A DNA stretch of 64,000 nucleotides. It comes from Pseudomonas sp. PB101 (GTDB taxonomy: Bacteria > Pseudomonadota > Gammaproteobacteria > Pseudomonadales > Pseudomonadaceae). The notes below the pieces were generated by a model, which made no database searches, had not been told where the DNA came from, and saw only the letters and a list, made by a program, of their open reading frames with translations. Shown one piece after another: positions 53,302-61,911 of this stretch. The first letter of the stretch is position 1. Every line of letters starts with the position of its first letter. The DNA lies in contig NZ_RWIR01000024.1 in assembly GCF_009764265.1 (NCBI RefSeq), positions 62,001 through 126,000 of the forward strand, in the 5' to 3' direction. The translations under genes and the position numbers were made by a program.

Positions 53302-53565
53302 GCGACAGTTGAAGAGGTATCTCGCGCGGCCGGGTTCTTTGACGACATTACCCGCAGCATGGAACAAATCGTTGATCACAATCTCCAGATTGCTTCAGCC
53401 ACAGAGCAACAATCCTGTGTTGTACAGGGCGTTGAGCAGAATACTTTTGAGATTAAAGCGTTGAGTGAATGCACGGCGAGCCAAGCGGATAATACGGTGA
53501 ATATCAGCAATGAGGTTGCTGAGATGACGCGGAGTTTGCACGGGCTCATTTCAAAATGTGAGTGA
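53302..53565 (+). pseudogene. C-terminal fragment of a methyl-accepting chemotaxis protein
   Basis: About 88 codons read as the end of an MCP signalling domain: DDITRSMEQIVDHNLQIASA, then TEQQS, EQNTFEIKALSE and AEMTRSLHGLISKCE. The consensus IA-T/S-A-E/T-E/Q-Q segment is recognisable but altered. The membrane and sensory parts are absent. Truncation by the neighbouring transposon remnant is likely. Confidence 0.7.
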
Positions 53566-53917
53566 GCAGTTGATAGCCGTGAGAAGTTTCAAGTCGCTAT
53601 CCGCATGCAAGCATTGCCAAGGTTACGTTTACTGTGGCCGTTTCCATCGGCGGGGCGTACCACTTGAATTAGCGTCCCGACGGGCGCCATTCCGTTAGTA
53701 AAACGACACCTGATGATTGTCGAAGCTGCTGGCTTGTTTCTTTACCGTCCCTAAAACCTCTTGTGAGGTGGATGAAATGCTCCATGGTATTGCTCTCAGA
53801 TACTTCGGGGAATTGGTCCCACCGCCTGCGTCAGAGGCTAGTGGGCTGGGAACCCCCTTCCTCTGGTTGGACTGCCATCCATCCAGGACAGTTTGTGTAG
53901 TCAACCAATCGGTTGCT
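53566..53917. other. Gap of about 350 bp, nothing identified
   Basis: No convincing coding, RNA or repeat signal on either strand. Probably part of the same decayed mobile-element junction. Confidence 0.4.
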
Positions 53918-54510
53918 TTACAGGCGCAGCTCCGCCGTGAACTGTTCAAGCCAGGCGTTGGCCATCGAAGCATAGGAGGCTTCCGGCGCGGTGGCAGTCT
54001 TCAGTTCGGTGAGCAAGCGATCTTGGAGAAGGCGAAGACGTGTGGTGACACCTGCCGCAGGCTTAGCCTTACCAGCGAGTCAGGGTGGCTCGCCATCTCA
54101 GACAAAACCTCACCTACATGATCCCCCCAGACTTCCAATATTGTAAAAATAATCGAGCGATCATGATCGGCATGACCGAACCAGAAAAGCAGTTCGGTCA
54201 CGGCCATTCTCAACAAGCGATTATTCCCGATAGAGTCTCTAAGCTGACGACGCCAAGCGGCCTCTGACTCTGTTGAGAGCATATTCAATCTGACCTTGGG
54301 TCTGGGACCATGTGGCTCGTACGGGATAAATGCAAGTTTCTCCCAGGTCAAGATCACGTCCGCTGGTAATGCCGCGCTGACATTTTTTCTTTCCGCCCAG
54401 AGGAGAAGCAGAAGTTGCACCCATGGACAATCAGGAGCCCACTTATATGCTAAATTAGAAAACCTTAGTAAATTATCCTTGGCTTGCTGCTCGCGATCAC
54501 TGAGTGTCAA
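53918..54510 (-). pseudogene. Unknown gene, probably frameshifted near 54075
   Basis: Frame 1 begins MTLSDREQQAKDNLLRFSNL at ATG 54510 and runs to EVLSEMASHPDS, after which it becomes unlike protein and stops at 54001. From about 54080 a second frame gives an ordinary-looking helical end: LLQDRLLTELKTATAPEASY, then ANAWLEQFTAELRL, stopping at 53918. Joining them by a one-base shift gives about 195 residues. If the shift is real the gene is broken; if not, the intact product is the 169-residue protein at 54001-54510. I recognise no family. Confidence 0.45.
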
Positions 54511-54734
54511 TGTCTTAATTAAAATCGGGCGGAGAAAAACCGCTAGTAGCTGGCATCTATAAACCTGGTTCAGATGCCGCGGTAGCAGTCAGCTGGGTAA
54601 TTGCAGAATGTTCGCGACCAAATGATTATCGCGACCATTTTCTGATACTAAGAAGCACTTGATCACCTCGTGGCCATGTACTTATTTCTGTCGGACCCAC
54701 CCGACAGCAGTTCGGCGCTACTTTCAAGTGAGAT

Positions 54735-55304
54735 TTAATCAGATGCTGATGGGGTTTCCTTGCTTCTCGTCATCAACAGCAGATGTTCAATGAATCGATT
54801 GCGGTCCTTGGAGTTGAGGGGTTTTATGCCTAATGCCTCGTTAAGCCATAGTCCATCAACTGCAAAGCGAATGAGAAGCGCGGTCATTTCGTCCAGGCCA
54901 TCATTGCACAAGCTAGGAATCCATTCTTGTTGAAGGTCTATGTACGGTTTGAGAAGTGAAGGGTTTAGCCCGGAGCCGGCCACCAACGCCGAAGCGCTCG
55001 CTGCTTCTTTACCCGTGACAGAGTTTTTCGGAGAGAAGGTCCCTTTGATATATCCGCGCGCCCAAGCACCATTCTCCTTGTCGTGCTTTATGTGTTTTTC
55101 AATAAAGTCTTCGAATACGTTCAAGGAGTACTCCAGCATTCCCTGAATCAAGGCCTCCTTGCTTGGGAAGTGATAGAGTAGTCCTCCCTTGCTTACTCCG
55201 GCTTCTTTGGCGACTTGGCTGAGAGTTAATTTGGCAAGGCCTTGGGTCTTGATGATCACTTCGGCGGCCATGATGATTGCGATTCGGGTATCAATTTGAC
55301 TCAA
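54735..55304 (-). CDS. TetR/AcrR-family regulator
   Basis: This 189-residue protein has the N-terminal TetR helix-turn-helix (LAKLTLSQVAKEAGVSKGGL then LYHFPSKEALIQGML, about 24-57) and a helical ligand-binding C-terminal domain. It is transcribed away from the APC permease at 57221. The IS3 copy now separates the two. The palindrome TACCG-CT-CGGTA in the permease promoter is a plausible operator. A long inverted repeat (55412-55442) lies about 108 bp upstream of its own start. Confidence 0.9.
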   Translation of the reverse strand: MSQIDTRIAIIMAAEVIIKTQGLAKLTLSQVAKEAGVSKGGLLYHFPSKEALIQGMLEYSLNVFEDFIEKHIKHDKENGAWARGYIKGTFSPKNSVTGKEAASASALVAGSGLNPSLLKPYIDLQQEWIPSLCNDGLDEMTALLIRFAVDGLWLNEALGIKPLNSKDRNRFIEHLLLMTRSKETPSASD

Positions 55305-55411
55305 TTTTTTCGATCCTTCATCCAGAAGTGCAGGGATAAATAGATACCCAGCGATGCTTTGATCTTGGTCACCTAGCGTAACAGGCTATGTTAATTGATG
55401 AGCTCGCCAAT

Positions 55412-55442
55412 GTGAAACACCTTGTACACACAAGAATTTCAC
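55412..55442. promoter_or_regulatory. Long interrupted palindrome upstream of the TetR gene
   Basis: GTGAAA-CAC-CTTGT faces ACAAG-AA-TTTCAC around an ACAC centre. Eleven bases pair in each arm, with one unequal bulge. It is a candidate autoregulatory operator for the TetR protein, but it does not resemble the TACCG palindrome at the permease. Confidence 0.4.
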
Positions 55443-55541
55443 CGTCATCGTTTCCTCGCACCTGACTCTCTGAGCCCTTAGCTGAAGTAGATCTGAGCGG
55501 GCTGCCTGAATCGCCCCGGATTCTCTAGACACCTTGCAAGC

Positions 55542-56405
55542 TCATTGCGTAACGCTTTCAAACTCTACCGGTGACAGCTGATTGTTGAAACCATGGCGGC
55601 TTCTTGCGTTGTAGAACATCTCAATGCAATCGAACACATCGCTACGAGCATCTTCCCGCGTGGTGTAGATTTTCCTCTTGATTCGTTCCCGCTTTAGAAG
55701 CTGGAAAAAGCTCACGGCCACGGCATTGTCATGACAGTTGCCTCGGCGACTCATACTGGCAACCAAATTGTTCACCTTCAAAAAACTGCGCCAATCGGAG
55801 CTGCTGTACTGGCTGCCTTGGTCGGAGTGAACCATCACCTCCTGCTTCGGTTTTCGCCTTCAAACCGCCATCAATAACGCATCAATGGCCAAATCACTGG
55901 TCATCTGCGACTTCATTGACCAGCCAACGACCTGACGAGAGAACAGATCCTGCACCACAGCCAAATACAGCCAGCCCTCATACGTACGAATGTAGGTGAT
56001 GTCGGTGACCCAAACTTTGTTGGGTTCTACGACATCGAACTGGCGCTTCAGCAAATTGGGTGAGGCGACCGCTGGCTTACCGCCGTACTTTCCAGGGCGT
56101 CGTCGATACCCTGTCTGAGAGCGCAGACATTCAAGACGCATCAGCCTCGCCACACGATGCCGACCACACTCTTCACCGACCTCTCGCAGATCGTCATGGA
56201 TTTTGCGATAGCCATAAACTCCGCCGCTCTCCAGCCATGAATGCTTGATCAAACCCAGCAATCGCTGGTCGTCTGTAGCGCGTGCAGATTGCGGCTCAGA
56301 CAACCAAGCGTAATAACCGCTGGGGTGGACTTTCAGCGTCAGGCAAAGCCGTCGTATGGAATAGTCATCTGCTCGCTGCTTGATAAAGGCGTACTTCAAC
56401 CGCAC
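55542..56405 (-). pseudogene. IS3-family orfB (integrase core) with in-frame stop and missing catalytic Glu
   Basis: Translation gives [20 protein letters not shown] at the start. The first Asp is in [14 protein letters not shown] and the second in MVHSDQGSQYSS. The third acidic residue, normally in N-A-V-A-E-S-F-F, is Val (GTG for GAG) in DNAVAVSFFQLLK. A TGA at 55860-55862 interrupts the frame between LLMAV and RRKPKQEVM where TGG is expected. Both lesions abolish activity. The coding frame is otherwise intact to the stop at 55542. Confidence 0.9.
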
Positions 56406-56674
56406 TCCTTGGCAAAGTACGCGGCGGCCTTTTTAAGGTGTCTCGCTCTTCAGTGACCCGGCTTGAGTTCTGCTCGCAGACGACGCAGTTCAGCGTGCTG
56501 ATCATCGTCCTGCTGCCGTTCTTCTTGAGGCTTGTTGTAGCGCTTTATCCAGGCGTAGAGGCTATGTGTCGACACGCCAAGGCGGGCCGCTACATCAGCG
56601 ACAGGCAGCTTCTTTTCGGTCACTTGATTGACCGCTTGGATTTTGAATTCTTCGGGGTAACGCGGGTTGCTCAT
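56396..56674 (-). pseudogene. IS3-family orfA, frameshifted
   Basis: A helix-turn-helix protein begins MSNPRYPEEFKIQAVNQVTE. An apparent extra C near 56457-56460 shifts the frame, so translation ends early at LRAELKPGH. In the other frames the usual continuation VTEERD and [12 protein letters not shown] can be read up to 56396. The A-run used for -1 frameshifting (TTAAAAAGG) is also one A shorter than usual. The fusion transposase cannot be made. Confidence 0.85.
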
Positions 56675-56737
56675 GGGACCTCCTAATTGGCCTCAGTTTA
56701 AGGCAAAGAGGTGTCTACGAAACCCGGGGCGATTCAG

Positions 56738-56918
56738 CCTTTACCGCCTGTCACCCAGGCGTTGTGCGCTCTGAAAAACGCTAGCCAGGCCTTGCACGGA
56801 AGGAGATGTTGCCATACGATTGAACCGTCCGGACGGTACAGTTGTCGACTTTCCGGTCTTGCGCATAGAAGAAAACAAGAACGAGGCCGTCTATGAACAT
56901 GTCCCCCTAGCGACGTAA
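56738..56918 (+). pseudogene. Possible 3' remnant of an unknown gene, frameshifted
   Basis: A stretch ending at TAA 56918 reads EGDVAIRLNRPDGTVVDFPV and RIEENKNEAVYEHVPLAT. A second stretch in another frame just before it reads PPVTQALCALKNASQALHG. Together they look like the end of a soluble protein cut by the IS insertion. I do not recognise it. Low confidence. Confidence 0.3.
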
Positions 56919-57018
56919 GTCCTAGCGTTGTATTACATCCTATTTCTCTCATTTCTGTACGCAGACTTGTGTGAGTAGTTGCTCCCAAAAATAAGGAAAA
57001 TAAAAATGGGCTACCCCG

Positions 57019-57053
57019 TTGAAAAATACCGCTCGGTACATTGTATTTATAAT
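57019..57053 (+). promoter_or_regulatory. Promoter region of the APC permease with a TetR-type palindrome
   Basis: TTGAAA (57019) could be a -35 and TATAAT (57048-57053) is a perfect -10, but they are 23 bp apart, so another -35 may be used. Between them lies the palindrome TACCG-CT-CGGTA (57027-57038), typical of TetR-family operators. Binding there would block the promoter. The start codon is 167 bp downstream, which leaves an unusually long leader. Confidence 0.55.
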
Positions 57054-57220
57054 GTATTCGATAGAGGTGATATCAATCAAAGCAAGGCGAGCTTTCGCAA
57101 AGATGAGTCAGTAATGACGAGCGCGTTAGAAATGCGGGTTATTTTGCCGAACTAGTATTGCGGCCTCGCAACTGATCTGCCGAATAATTTCCTGAAGAAA
57201 CGGATACGAGAACAATTATT

Positions 57221-58669
57221 ATGTCCGAACAAAACAGCTCCACTCATCTGCAGAAAAGCTTGCGCTGGTATCACGGCTTTCTATTGGCTCTGCCCATTGC
57301 TTGCGGGTTGATAATCTCGGTCGGCTATCTAATCGGTGCAATCGGAGCCATCCCTGCTGCACTGATTTGCTTGATCCTATCGGTTGTCGCCCTTCTGCAA
57401 AACAAACTGTTTTCGGAGATGGCCACCATGTTTCCCGACAAGGCAGGTGGTATCGCCACTTTCGCCATCGAGGCGTGGAAGCCATATTTCGCACCGATTG
57501 CTCCTATCGCAGCGTTCGGCTACTGGTGTGGATGGGCATTGGTGCTTTCACTGGTCGGGCTGACGCTGGGCTCGTTGGTGCAGGCGGAGTGGTTTCCGGA
57601 GGCCACTTGGACACTGTTCACCTTCGCTGGGGTGGGCTTCGGATTCCCGCACCTCGTCTCGGCAATTGCGATCGTTTTGTGCACGGCGCTCAACGTCGCG
57701 GGGATCAGGGTAGCTGTTAAGTTTAACCAGGTCATTGGCGTGGCGTTCATTGTTGTGTTGGGCGTTATAGCGCTCGGTCCATTCGTAACCGGGCACTGGA
57801 GCTTTGGCAACCTGACTTGGCATGTGGAGGGTGGCTGGAAAAGCTTCGTGGTCTGGATGTATGTCTCCGCCTGGGCAATCTACGGCTCCGAGCTGTGTGC
57901 CATATTCGCTCCGGAGTACAAGGACACAACACGTGACACATCACGCGCCCTGAACTCGATTGCCTTGTTCATGGTAGGCGCCTACACCCTCGTTCCGATC
58001 GCTGCCGCTGGCCAGCTCGGCGAAAGCGTCATCGCTACGAATCCGATCACCTACGGTGTAGTCGCCGTTCAGCAGATGTCTGGCGGCCTTTCGAACGTGA
58101 TCACTGCGATTCTGTGCGGCGCACTGTTTCTGAGCATGATTTCTTCATCGGCCGATGCGGGCCGCGCACTCTACGGCATCGCATCCGAGAAGATGTCGAT
58201 CAAGCAGTTCGACCAGTTGAACCGTAATGGCGTGCCCAGCCGGGCCTTGTGGGTGACGATGATTGTCAATTTGGTCATTCTGGCTGTGATTGGCAATCCT
58301 GTCGCGATCCTGATCGCCAGTAATCTGGGTTACATCCTTGCCATTACTCTTGCGGTGATTGCCTTCCTGCTGTTACGTCGCGACCGCAAGGATTGGCCGC
58401 GCCCGATCAAACTTTCGAATGTTTGGATTCCGATCGCGTTCGTCGTGGCGGGGTTCAATGTCTTCATCCTCATGGTCGGAATCCTCAATCCAGGGTTGAG
58501 CTATTCCGGTGGAGTGAAGGAAGTCCTGCTGGGTATCGGTCTTCTACTGGTGGGCGTTGTCCTTTACGTCTACCGCAAGTTGGTGCAGGACCGAGAGCCG
58601 CTCGTTTGGCGCGAGACGATTATCGAGCAACCGTTAGCAACCAGTGCAGCTTCCAAAGAGGTGCGCTAA
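57221..58669 (+). CDS. APC-family amino-acid/amine permease
   Basis: This 482-residue integral membrane protein has about 12-13 helices. The first is HGFLLALPIACGLIISVGYL, where the APC helix-1 unwinding motif is modified. SAWAIYGSELCAIFAPEYKD corresponds to the conserved loop after helix 6. The group includes amine, polyamine and ethanolamine-like permeases. It is the first gene of the 57-61 kb catabolic unit, 193 bp before the fused Rieske enzyme. Substrate unknown. Confidence 0.88.
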   Translation: MSEQNSSTHLQKSLRWYHGFLLALPIACGLIISVGYLIGAIGAIPAALICLILSVVALLQNKLFSEMATMFPDKAGGIATFAIEAWKPYFAPIAPIAAFGYWCGWALVLSLVGLTLGSLVQAEWFPEATWTLFTFAGVGFGFPHLVSAIAIVLCTALNVAGIRVAVKFNQVIGVAFIVVLGVIALGPFVTGHWSFGNLTWHVEGGWKSFVVWMYVSAWAIYGSELCAIFAPEYKDTTRDTSRALNSIALFMVGAYTLVPIAAAGQLGESVIATNPITYGVVAVQQMSGGLSNVITAILCGALFLSMISSSADAGRALYGIASEKMSIKQFDQLNRNGVPSRALWVTMIVNLVILAVIGNPVAILIASNLGYILAITLAVIAFLLLRRDRKDWPRPIKLSNVWIPIAFVVAGFNVFILMVGILNPGLSYSGGVKEVLLGIGLLLVGVVLYVYRKLVQDREPLVWRETIIEQPLATSAASKEVR

Positions 58670-58861
58670 GCATGCGGGTGAGCGGTGGTTACAAGGACCT
58701 GCTCACCTGAGACCACCACGAGTATATGCGACTGCCCGAATCGCGGAGTGCTGCTTTGCACCTTTGCCTTGGCACGCAAATGAAATGTGCTCGATTGAAT
58801 CTTAAAACAATAACCAGGCACAGCCCCTCGATTGGCTTGCCATATGATGTTGGAGATTACA

Positions 58862-61030
58862 ATGACTCTCGCACCGACTAACCATTCCCCTGTCAGCGCG
58901 GCGATTTCCGAATCCATTGAAAATGGCTGGCAGATGCCCGCGCAACTTTACGCTGGCCCCCACATCCACCAAATCGAGCAGGACGCGATCTTTAAGAAAG
59001 CTTGGCAATGCGTGGGTCGCGAATCCATGTTAGCCAAAGCGGGCGACTATATCACCGGGCAGTTAGGGGACGTCCCTATCGTGGTCGTTCGGGATACCGA
59101 AGGACGTCTCCTTGGTCACGTGAACGCTTGTCGCCATCGTCTTCACCCGGTGGCACTGGGTGAGAGCGGCTGCAAGCAATTGTTCCAGTGCCGGTATCAC
59201 GGTTGGACTTATACCCATGAAGGCGCACTACGAGCGGCGCCCGGAGTGGAGGGATGTTCAGGCTTTCAGAAGGAGGACCTGGGCCTGATTCCGATCCGTG
59301 TCGACACGTTTCGCGGCTTCGTGTTCGCCAATGCCGATATGGATGCCGAGGATTTGCATTCCTTCCTCGGCAATGCAGAAGAGCTTGCTCAGAAGTACGC
59401 TATTGACTTCGCCAACTGGGATCACATGGGAACGATCACTTACGACGTTGACGCAGACTGGAAGCTCTTTGCCGAGAACTCCTTGGAATGCTATCACTGT
59501 CCGTTAGTGCACCAGCATACGTTTGCCGCGCATGTGGGAACACTGCCAAAGGATTACATCACTAGCGAATTCGAGAACGTGCTATCGCAGTATGCGCCGA
59601 TCACGTTGGCACCGGGCGTGGACGACGCGAGTGCGCTGAAGGGCTTTCGCCTGATCTTCGTCTGGCCGTGCACATTCATCTCGGTGGACGACTTTGTCGG
59701 GATCGTAGCGCGCATCACCCCCACAGGGCCACAACGCACCCGGTTCACGGTCGATACCTTCATCCCGCCAGGCGCCGATCCCGTTGCGGTCGAGCAATGG
59801 CTTGATGTATATGATCGCACTTTCCAGGAAGACAAAGAGGTCGTCGCTGCACAGCAAAGGGGATATATCAGCGGGATGATCCCTCAGGGTCGTTTGATGG
59901 CGCATCGCGAAGCCTCCATCCAGATGTTCCAGCGCCGTACTTGGCGTGCCCTGCAGCAGGATCAACGCCTTGCGCATGTAGGCGGGAGCGCGCCGCAAAC
60001 GATCAACCTGCATGTCGTGGAAGTCGACGCGATCGACGGGGCGAATGAAGAGGGGTCAGGGAGATTCGCCACCTCAGGCGCTAAACGTGCATGGGAAGGC
60101 GAGCTCGAAATCGCTGCATTCGAGCCGGGTGCCGAAGGGGTCGCAGTGATCACGCTGAAACCGCATGACGGCGACAGACTGCCCGAATGGCAGGCCGGTG
60201 CGCATATCGATTTGATCCTGTCCAACGGGCTGGAGCGCCAATACTCGCTTTGCAACGCCCCTGGTGATACCAGCCAATGGCGGATCGGTGTCCTTCGCGA
60301 GCCCAACTCGCGTGGCGGCTCGGCTTATGTGCACGAACAGTTGCAGGCGCAGGGGCGAGTCAAGGTGCGCGGCCCGCGCAACCACTTCCCTCTTCCCGAG
60401 GCCGAACACTATCGCTTCGTTGCTGGCGGCATTGGTATTACCCCAATCCTGGCGATGATCCAGCTGGCCGAGCGGCAGGGTAAGAGCTGGCAACTGCTGT
60501 ATGGTGGGCGCAGTCTCGCTTCGATGGCATTTGTGGATGAACTGCGTGCCTACGGTGACCGAGTGACCATCGCGCCGCAGGATACTCATGGCCTTCTGGA
60601 TCTTACGGCCTATCTGGGCGATGCACCGAGTGATACGGCGGTCTGTGCTTGCGGACCGGGACCTCTGCTCAATGCGCTGGCATCCGTATGTTCCAAGCTG
60701 CCGAGCGTATCGCTGCACGTCGAGCACTTTACCCCCGCCCCCCCGGCCTCGACCGCCGAGAACACCGAGTTCGACCTGGAGCTGCGCAGGTCCGAACAGA
60801 CGCTGCGCGTACGTAAGGATCAGACAGTGCTGGATGCGGTACGGGAAGCTGGACTCTCGATCTACTCGTCGTGCGAGAGCGGTGTCTGCGGCACCTGCGA
60901 GACGACTGTCTTGGAAGGTGCTCCCGATCACCGTGACGTTGTGCTCGGTGAGAAAGAGCGTGCTAGCGGCCAGAGCATGATGATTTGCGTGTCGCGCTGC
61001 AAATCAGAAAAGCTCGTGCTAGATCTATGA
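58862..61030 (+). CDS. Self-sufficient Rieske oxygenase: oxygenase-reductase-ferredoxin fusion
   Basis: This 722-residue protein carries a whole electron chain. First is a Rieske domain (Cys90, His92 in NACRHRLHP; Cys110, His113 in QCRYHGWTY). Next is an oxygenase alpha domain with non-haem iron ligands His212 and His217 (ECYHCPLVH) and Asp324 (QEDKEVVAAQQRG). Then comes a flavin reductase domain (RQYSLCN; NAD site GGIGITPIL), and finally a plant-type ferredoxin (Cys671, 676, 679 and 709). The alpha part resembles GbcA/CntA-type N-demethylases or carnitine monooxygenases, the reductase GbcB/VanB. The ATG at 58862 has GGAG at 6 nt. Confidence 0.93.
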   Translation: MTLAPTNHSPVSAAISESIENGWQMPAQLYAGPHIHQIEQDAIFKKAWQCVGRESMLAKAGDYITGQLGDVPIVVVRDTEGRLLGHVNACRHRLHPVALGESGCKQLFQCRYHGWTYTHEGALRAAPGVEGCSGFQKEDLGLIPIRVDTFRGFVFANADMDAEDLHSFLGNAEELAQKYAIDFANWDHMGTITYDVDADWKLFAENSLECYHCPLVHQHTFAAHVGTLPKDYITSEFENVLSQYAPITLAPGVDDASALKGFRLIFVWPCTFISVDDFVGIVARITPTGPQRTRFTVDTFIPPGADPVAVEQWLDVYDRTFQEDKEVVAAQQRGYISGMIPQGRLMAHREASIQMFQRRTWRALQQDQRLAHVGGSAPQTINLHVVEVDAIDGANEEGSGRFATSGAKRAWEGELEIAAFEPGAEGVAVITLKPHDGDRLPEWQAGAHIDLILSNGLERQYSLCNAPGDTSQWRIGVLREPNSRGGSAYVHEQLQAQGRVKVRGPRNHFPLPEAEHYRFVAGGIGITPILAMIQLAERQGKSWQLLYGGRSLASMAFVDELRAYGDRVTIAPQDTHGLLDLTAYLGDAPSDTAVCACGPGPLLNALASVCSKLPSVSLHVEHFTPAPPASTAENTEFDLELRRSEQTLRVRKDQTVLDAVREAGLSIYSSCESGVCGTCETTVLEGAPDHRDVVLGEKERASGQSMMICVSRCKSEKLVLDL

Positions 61031-61056
61031 GGATATAGTTCGCAGCGGCAGGGTAG

Positions 61057-61075
61057 TCCCGGTGCAAGACCGGGA
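61057..61075 (+). terminator. Hairpin after the Rieske fusion gene
   Basis: TCCCGGT and ACCGGGA form a perfect 7-bp stem with a GCAAG loop, 26 bp after the stop. There is no T-tract immediately after. Further on, CTGTCCTGG (61125) and CCAGGACAG (61200) form a second, wider 9-bp inverted repeat, so this gap is structured. Confidence 0.45.
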
Positions 61076-61229
61076 TGCCCGCGGCCTGCGCCTCTAAAAA
61101 GAAATGGGCATGCTATTTTTGGCTCTGTCCTGGCGTCTAGGTTAAGCAGGTACAGCAGCTGCTGCCATGCACAACGACACAGAGATCGGGGGTTACCTTC
61201 CAGGACAGCGCTTGGACGAGCCTGACTGT

Positions 61230-61733
61230 TTAGAACACTTTGAAAGGGTACTGCGTAATTATCCGCACCTCATCCATGTCGCCGCGGGGCTTGGCGTTGT
61301 TTGTCCGAGTAGTTGCGAAGACCAGACGGAAGGCCAGGTCGATAGCTTTTCCGTTCTGCACGACGTATCTCAGTTTCAGATCACGTTCCTCTCCCTTGAA
61401 GCCCACTTTTGCGTAGGAGCTGGAGGCGGGGATGTCCGAGCCATCACCGCCTCTGCCTGTGATGTAGCGCGCCATGAATGACAGGTCGGGTATTCCGTAT
61501 CGAGTGAGCGGGAACGGCTGTTTTACTCGTTCAACATTGAAGATCACACCCTTGGCAATCACCTTCTGCGCAGCATTAATCGGTGCCTCGATCTCAGCGA
61601 CCTGCACCGTTACCTCGCCAATTTCTGTAGCTCCATTGGACGTCCTTCGATTGATCCTCAGCAGATGATCCGCATGCTGATCGTCGGCGCAAGCATAGCC
61701 AGGGATAGCTACCGGAGTGGGTGGTCCAGGCAC
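61230..61733 (-). CDS. Hypothetical protein
   Basis: This 167-codon frame on the minus strand opposes its neighbours. The N-terminal about 40 residues are low quality. From about TVQVAEIEAPINAAQKVIAK to the end (YVVQNGKAIDLAFRLVFATT) it reads like a folded protein, with PFPLTRYGIPDLSFMARYIT in the middle. No family recognised and no good start seen. It may be a truncated gene or a chance frame. Confidence 0.4.
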   Translation of the reverse strand: MPGPPTPVAIPGYACADDQHADHLLRINRRTSNGATEIGEVTVQVAEIEAPINAAQKVIAKGVIFNVERVKQPFPLTRYGIPDLSFMARYITGRGGDGSDIPASSSYAKVGFKGEERDLKLRYVVQNGKAIDLAFRLVFATTRTNNAKPRGDMDEVRIITQYPFKVF

Positions 61734-61911
61734 GCACGGCTAAGCAGCATGGCAGGCAGGGACAAGCCGGTTGCTCTGTCACCATGGGATTATTGCTCCG
61801 TGCAGGAAGCACGCATCCCTGTCACGAGGCGCTTCGAGGTCCATGCATAGGGCCAGGAGGGGTAGCCGTTCGAGCGCCGTGTACCACCCAACAACAAGAA
61901 CAGAGGTAAGC

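Larger units (their letters stand above)
55507..56736 (-). mobile_element. Decayed IS3-family insertion sequence, 1230 bp
   Basis: The ends are inverted repeats starting TGAATCGCCCCGG at 55507 and at 56736 on the other strand. Similarity extends about 28 bp inwards (TAGACACCT shared). The flanks carry a 3-bp direct repeat GCC (55504-55506 and 56737-56739), consistent with IS3-family insertion. orfA and orfB lie on the minus strand. Three lesions make it inactive: a frameshift in orfA, an in-frame TGA in orfB, and replacement of the catalytic Glu by Val. Confidence 0.9.

Noticed and set aside
61052..61090. A tRNA-like hairpin (TCCCGGTGCAAGACCGGGA)
   Set aside because: Only one arm can be folded; no acceptor stem, anticodon arm or CCA end around it.
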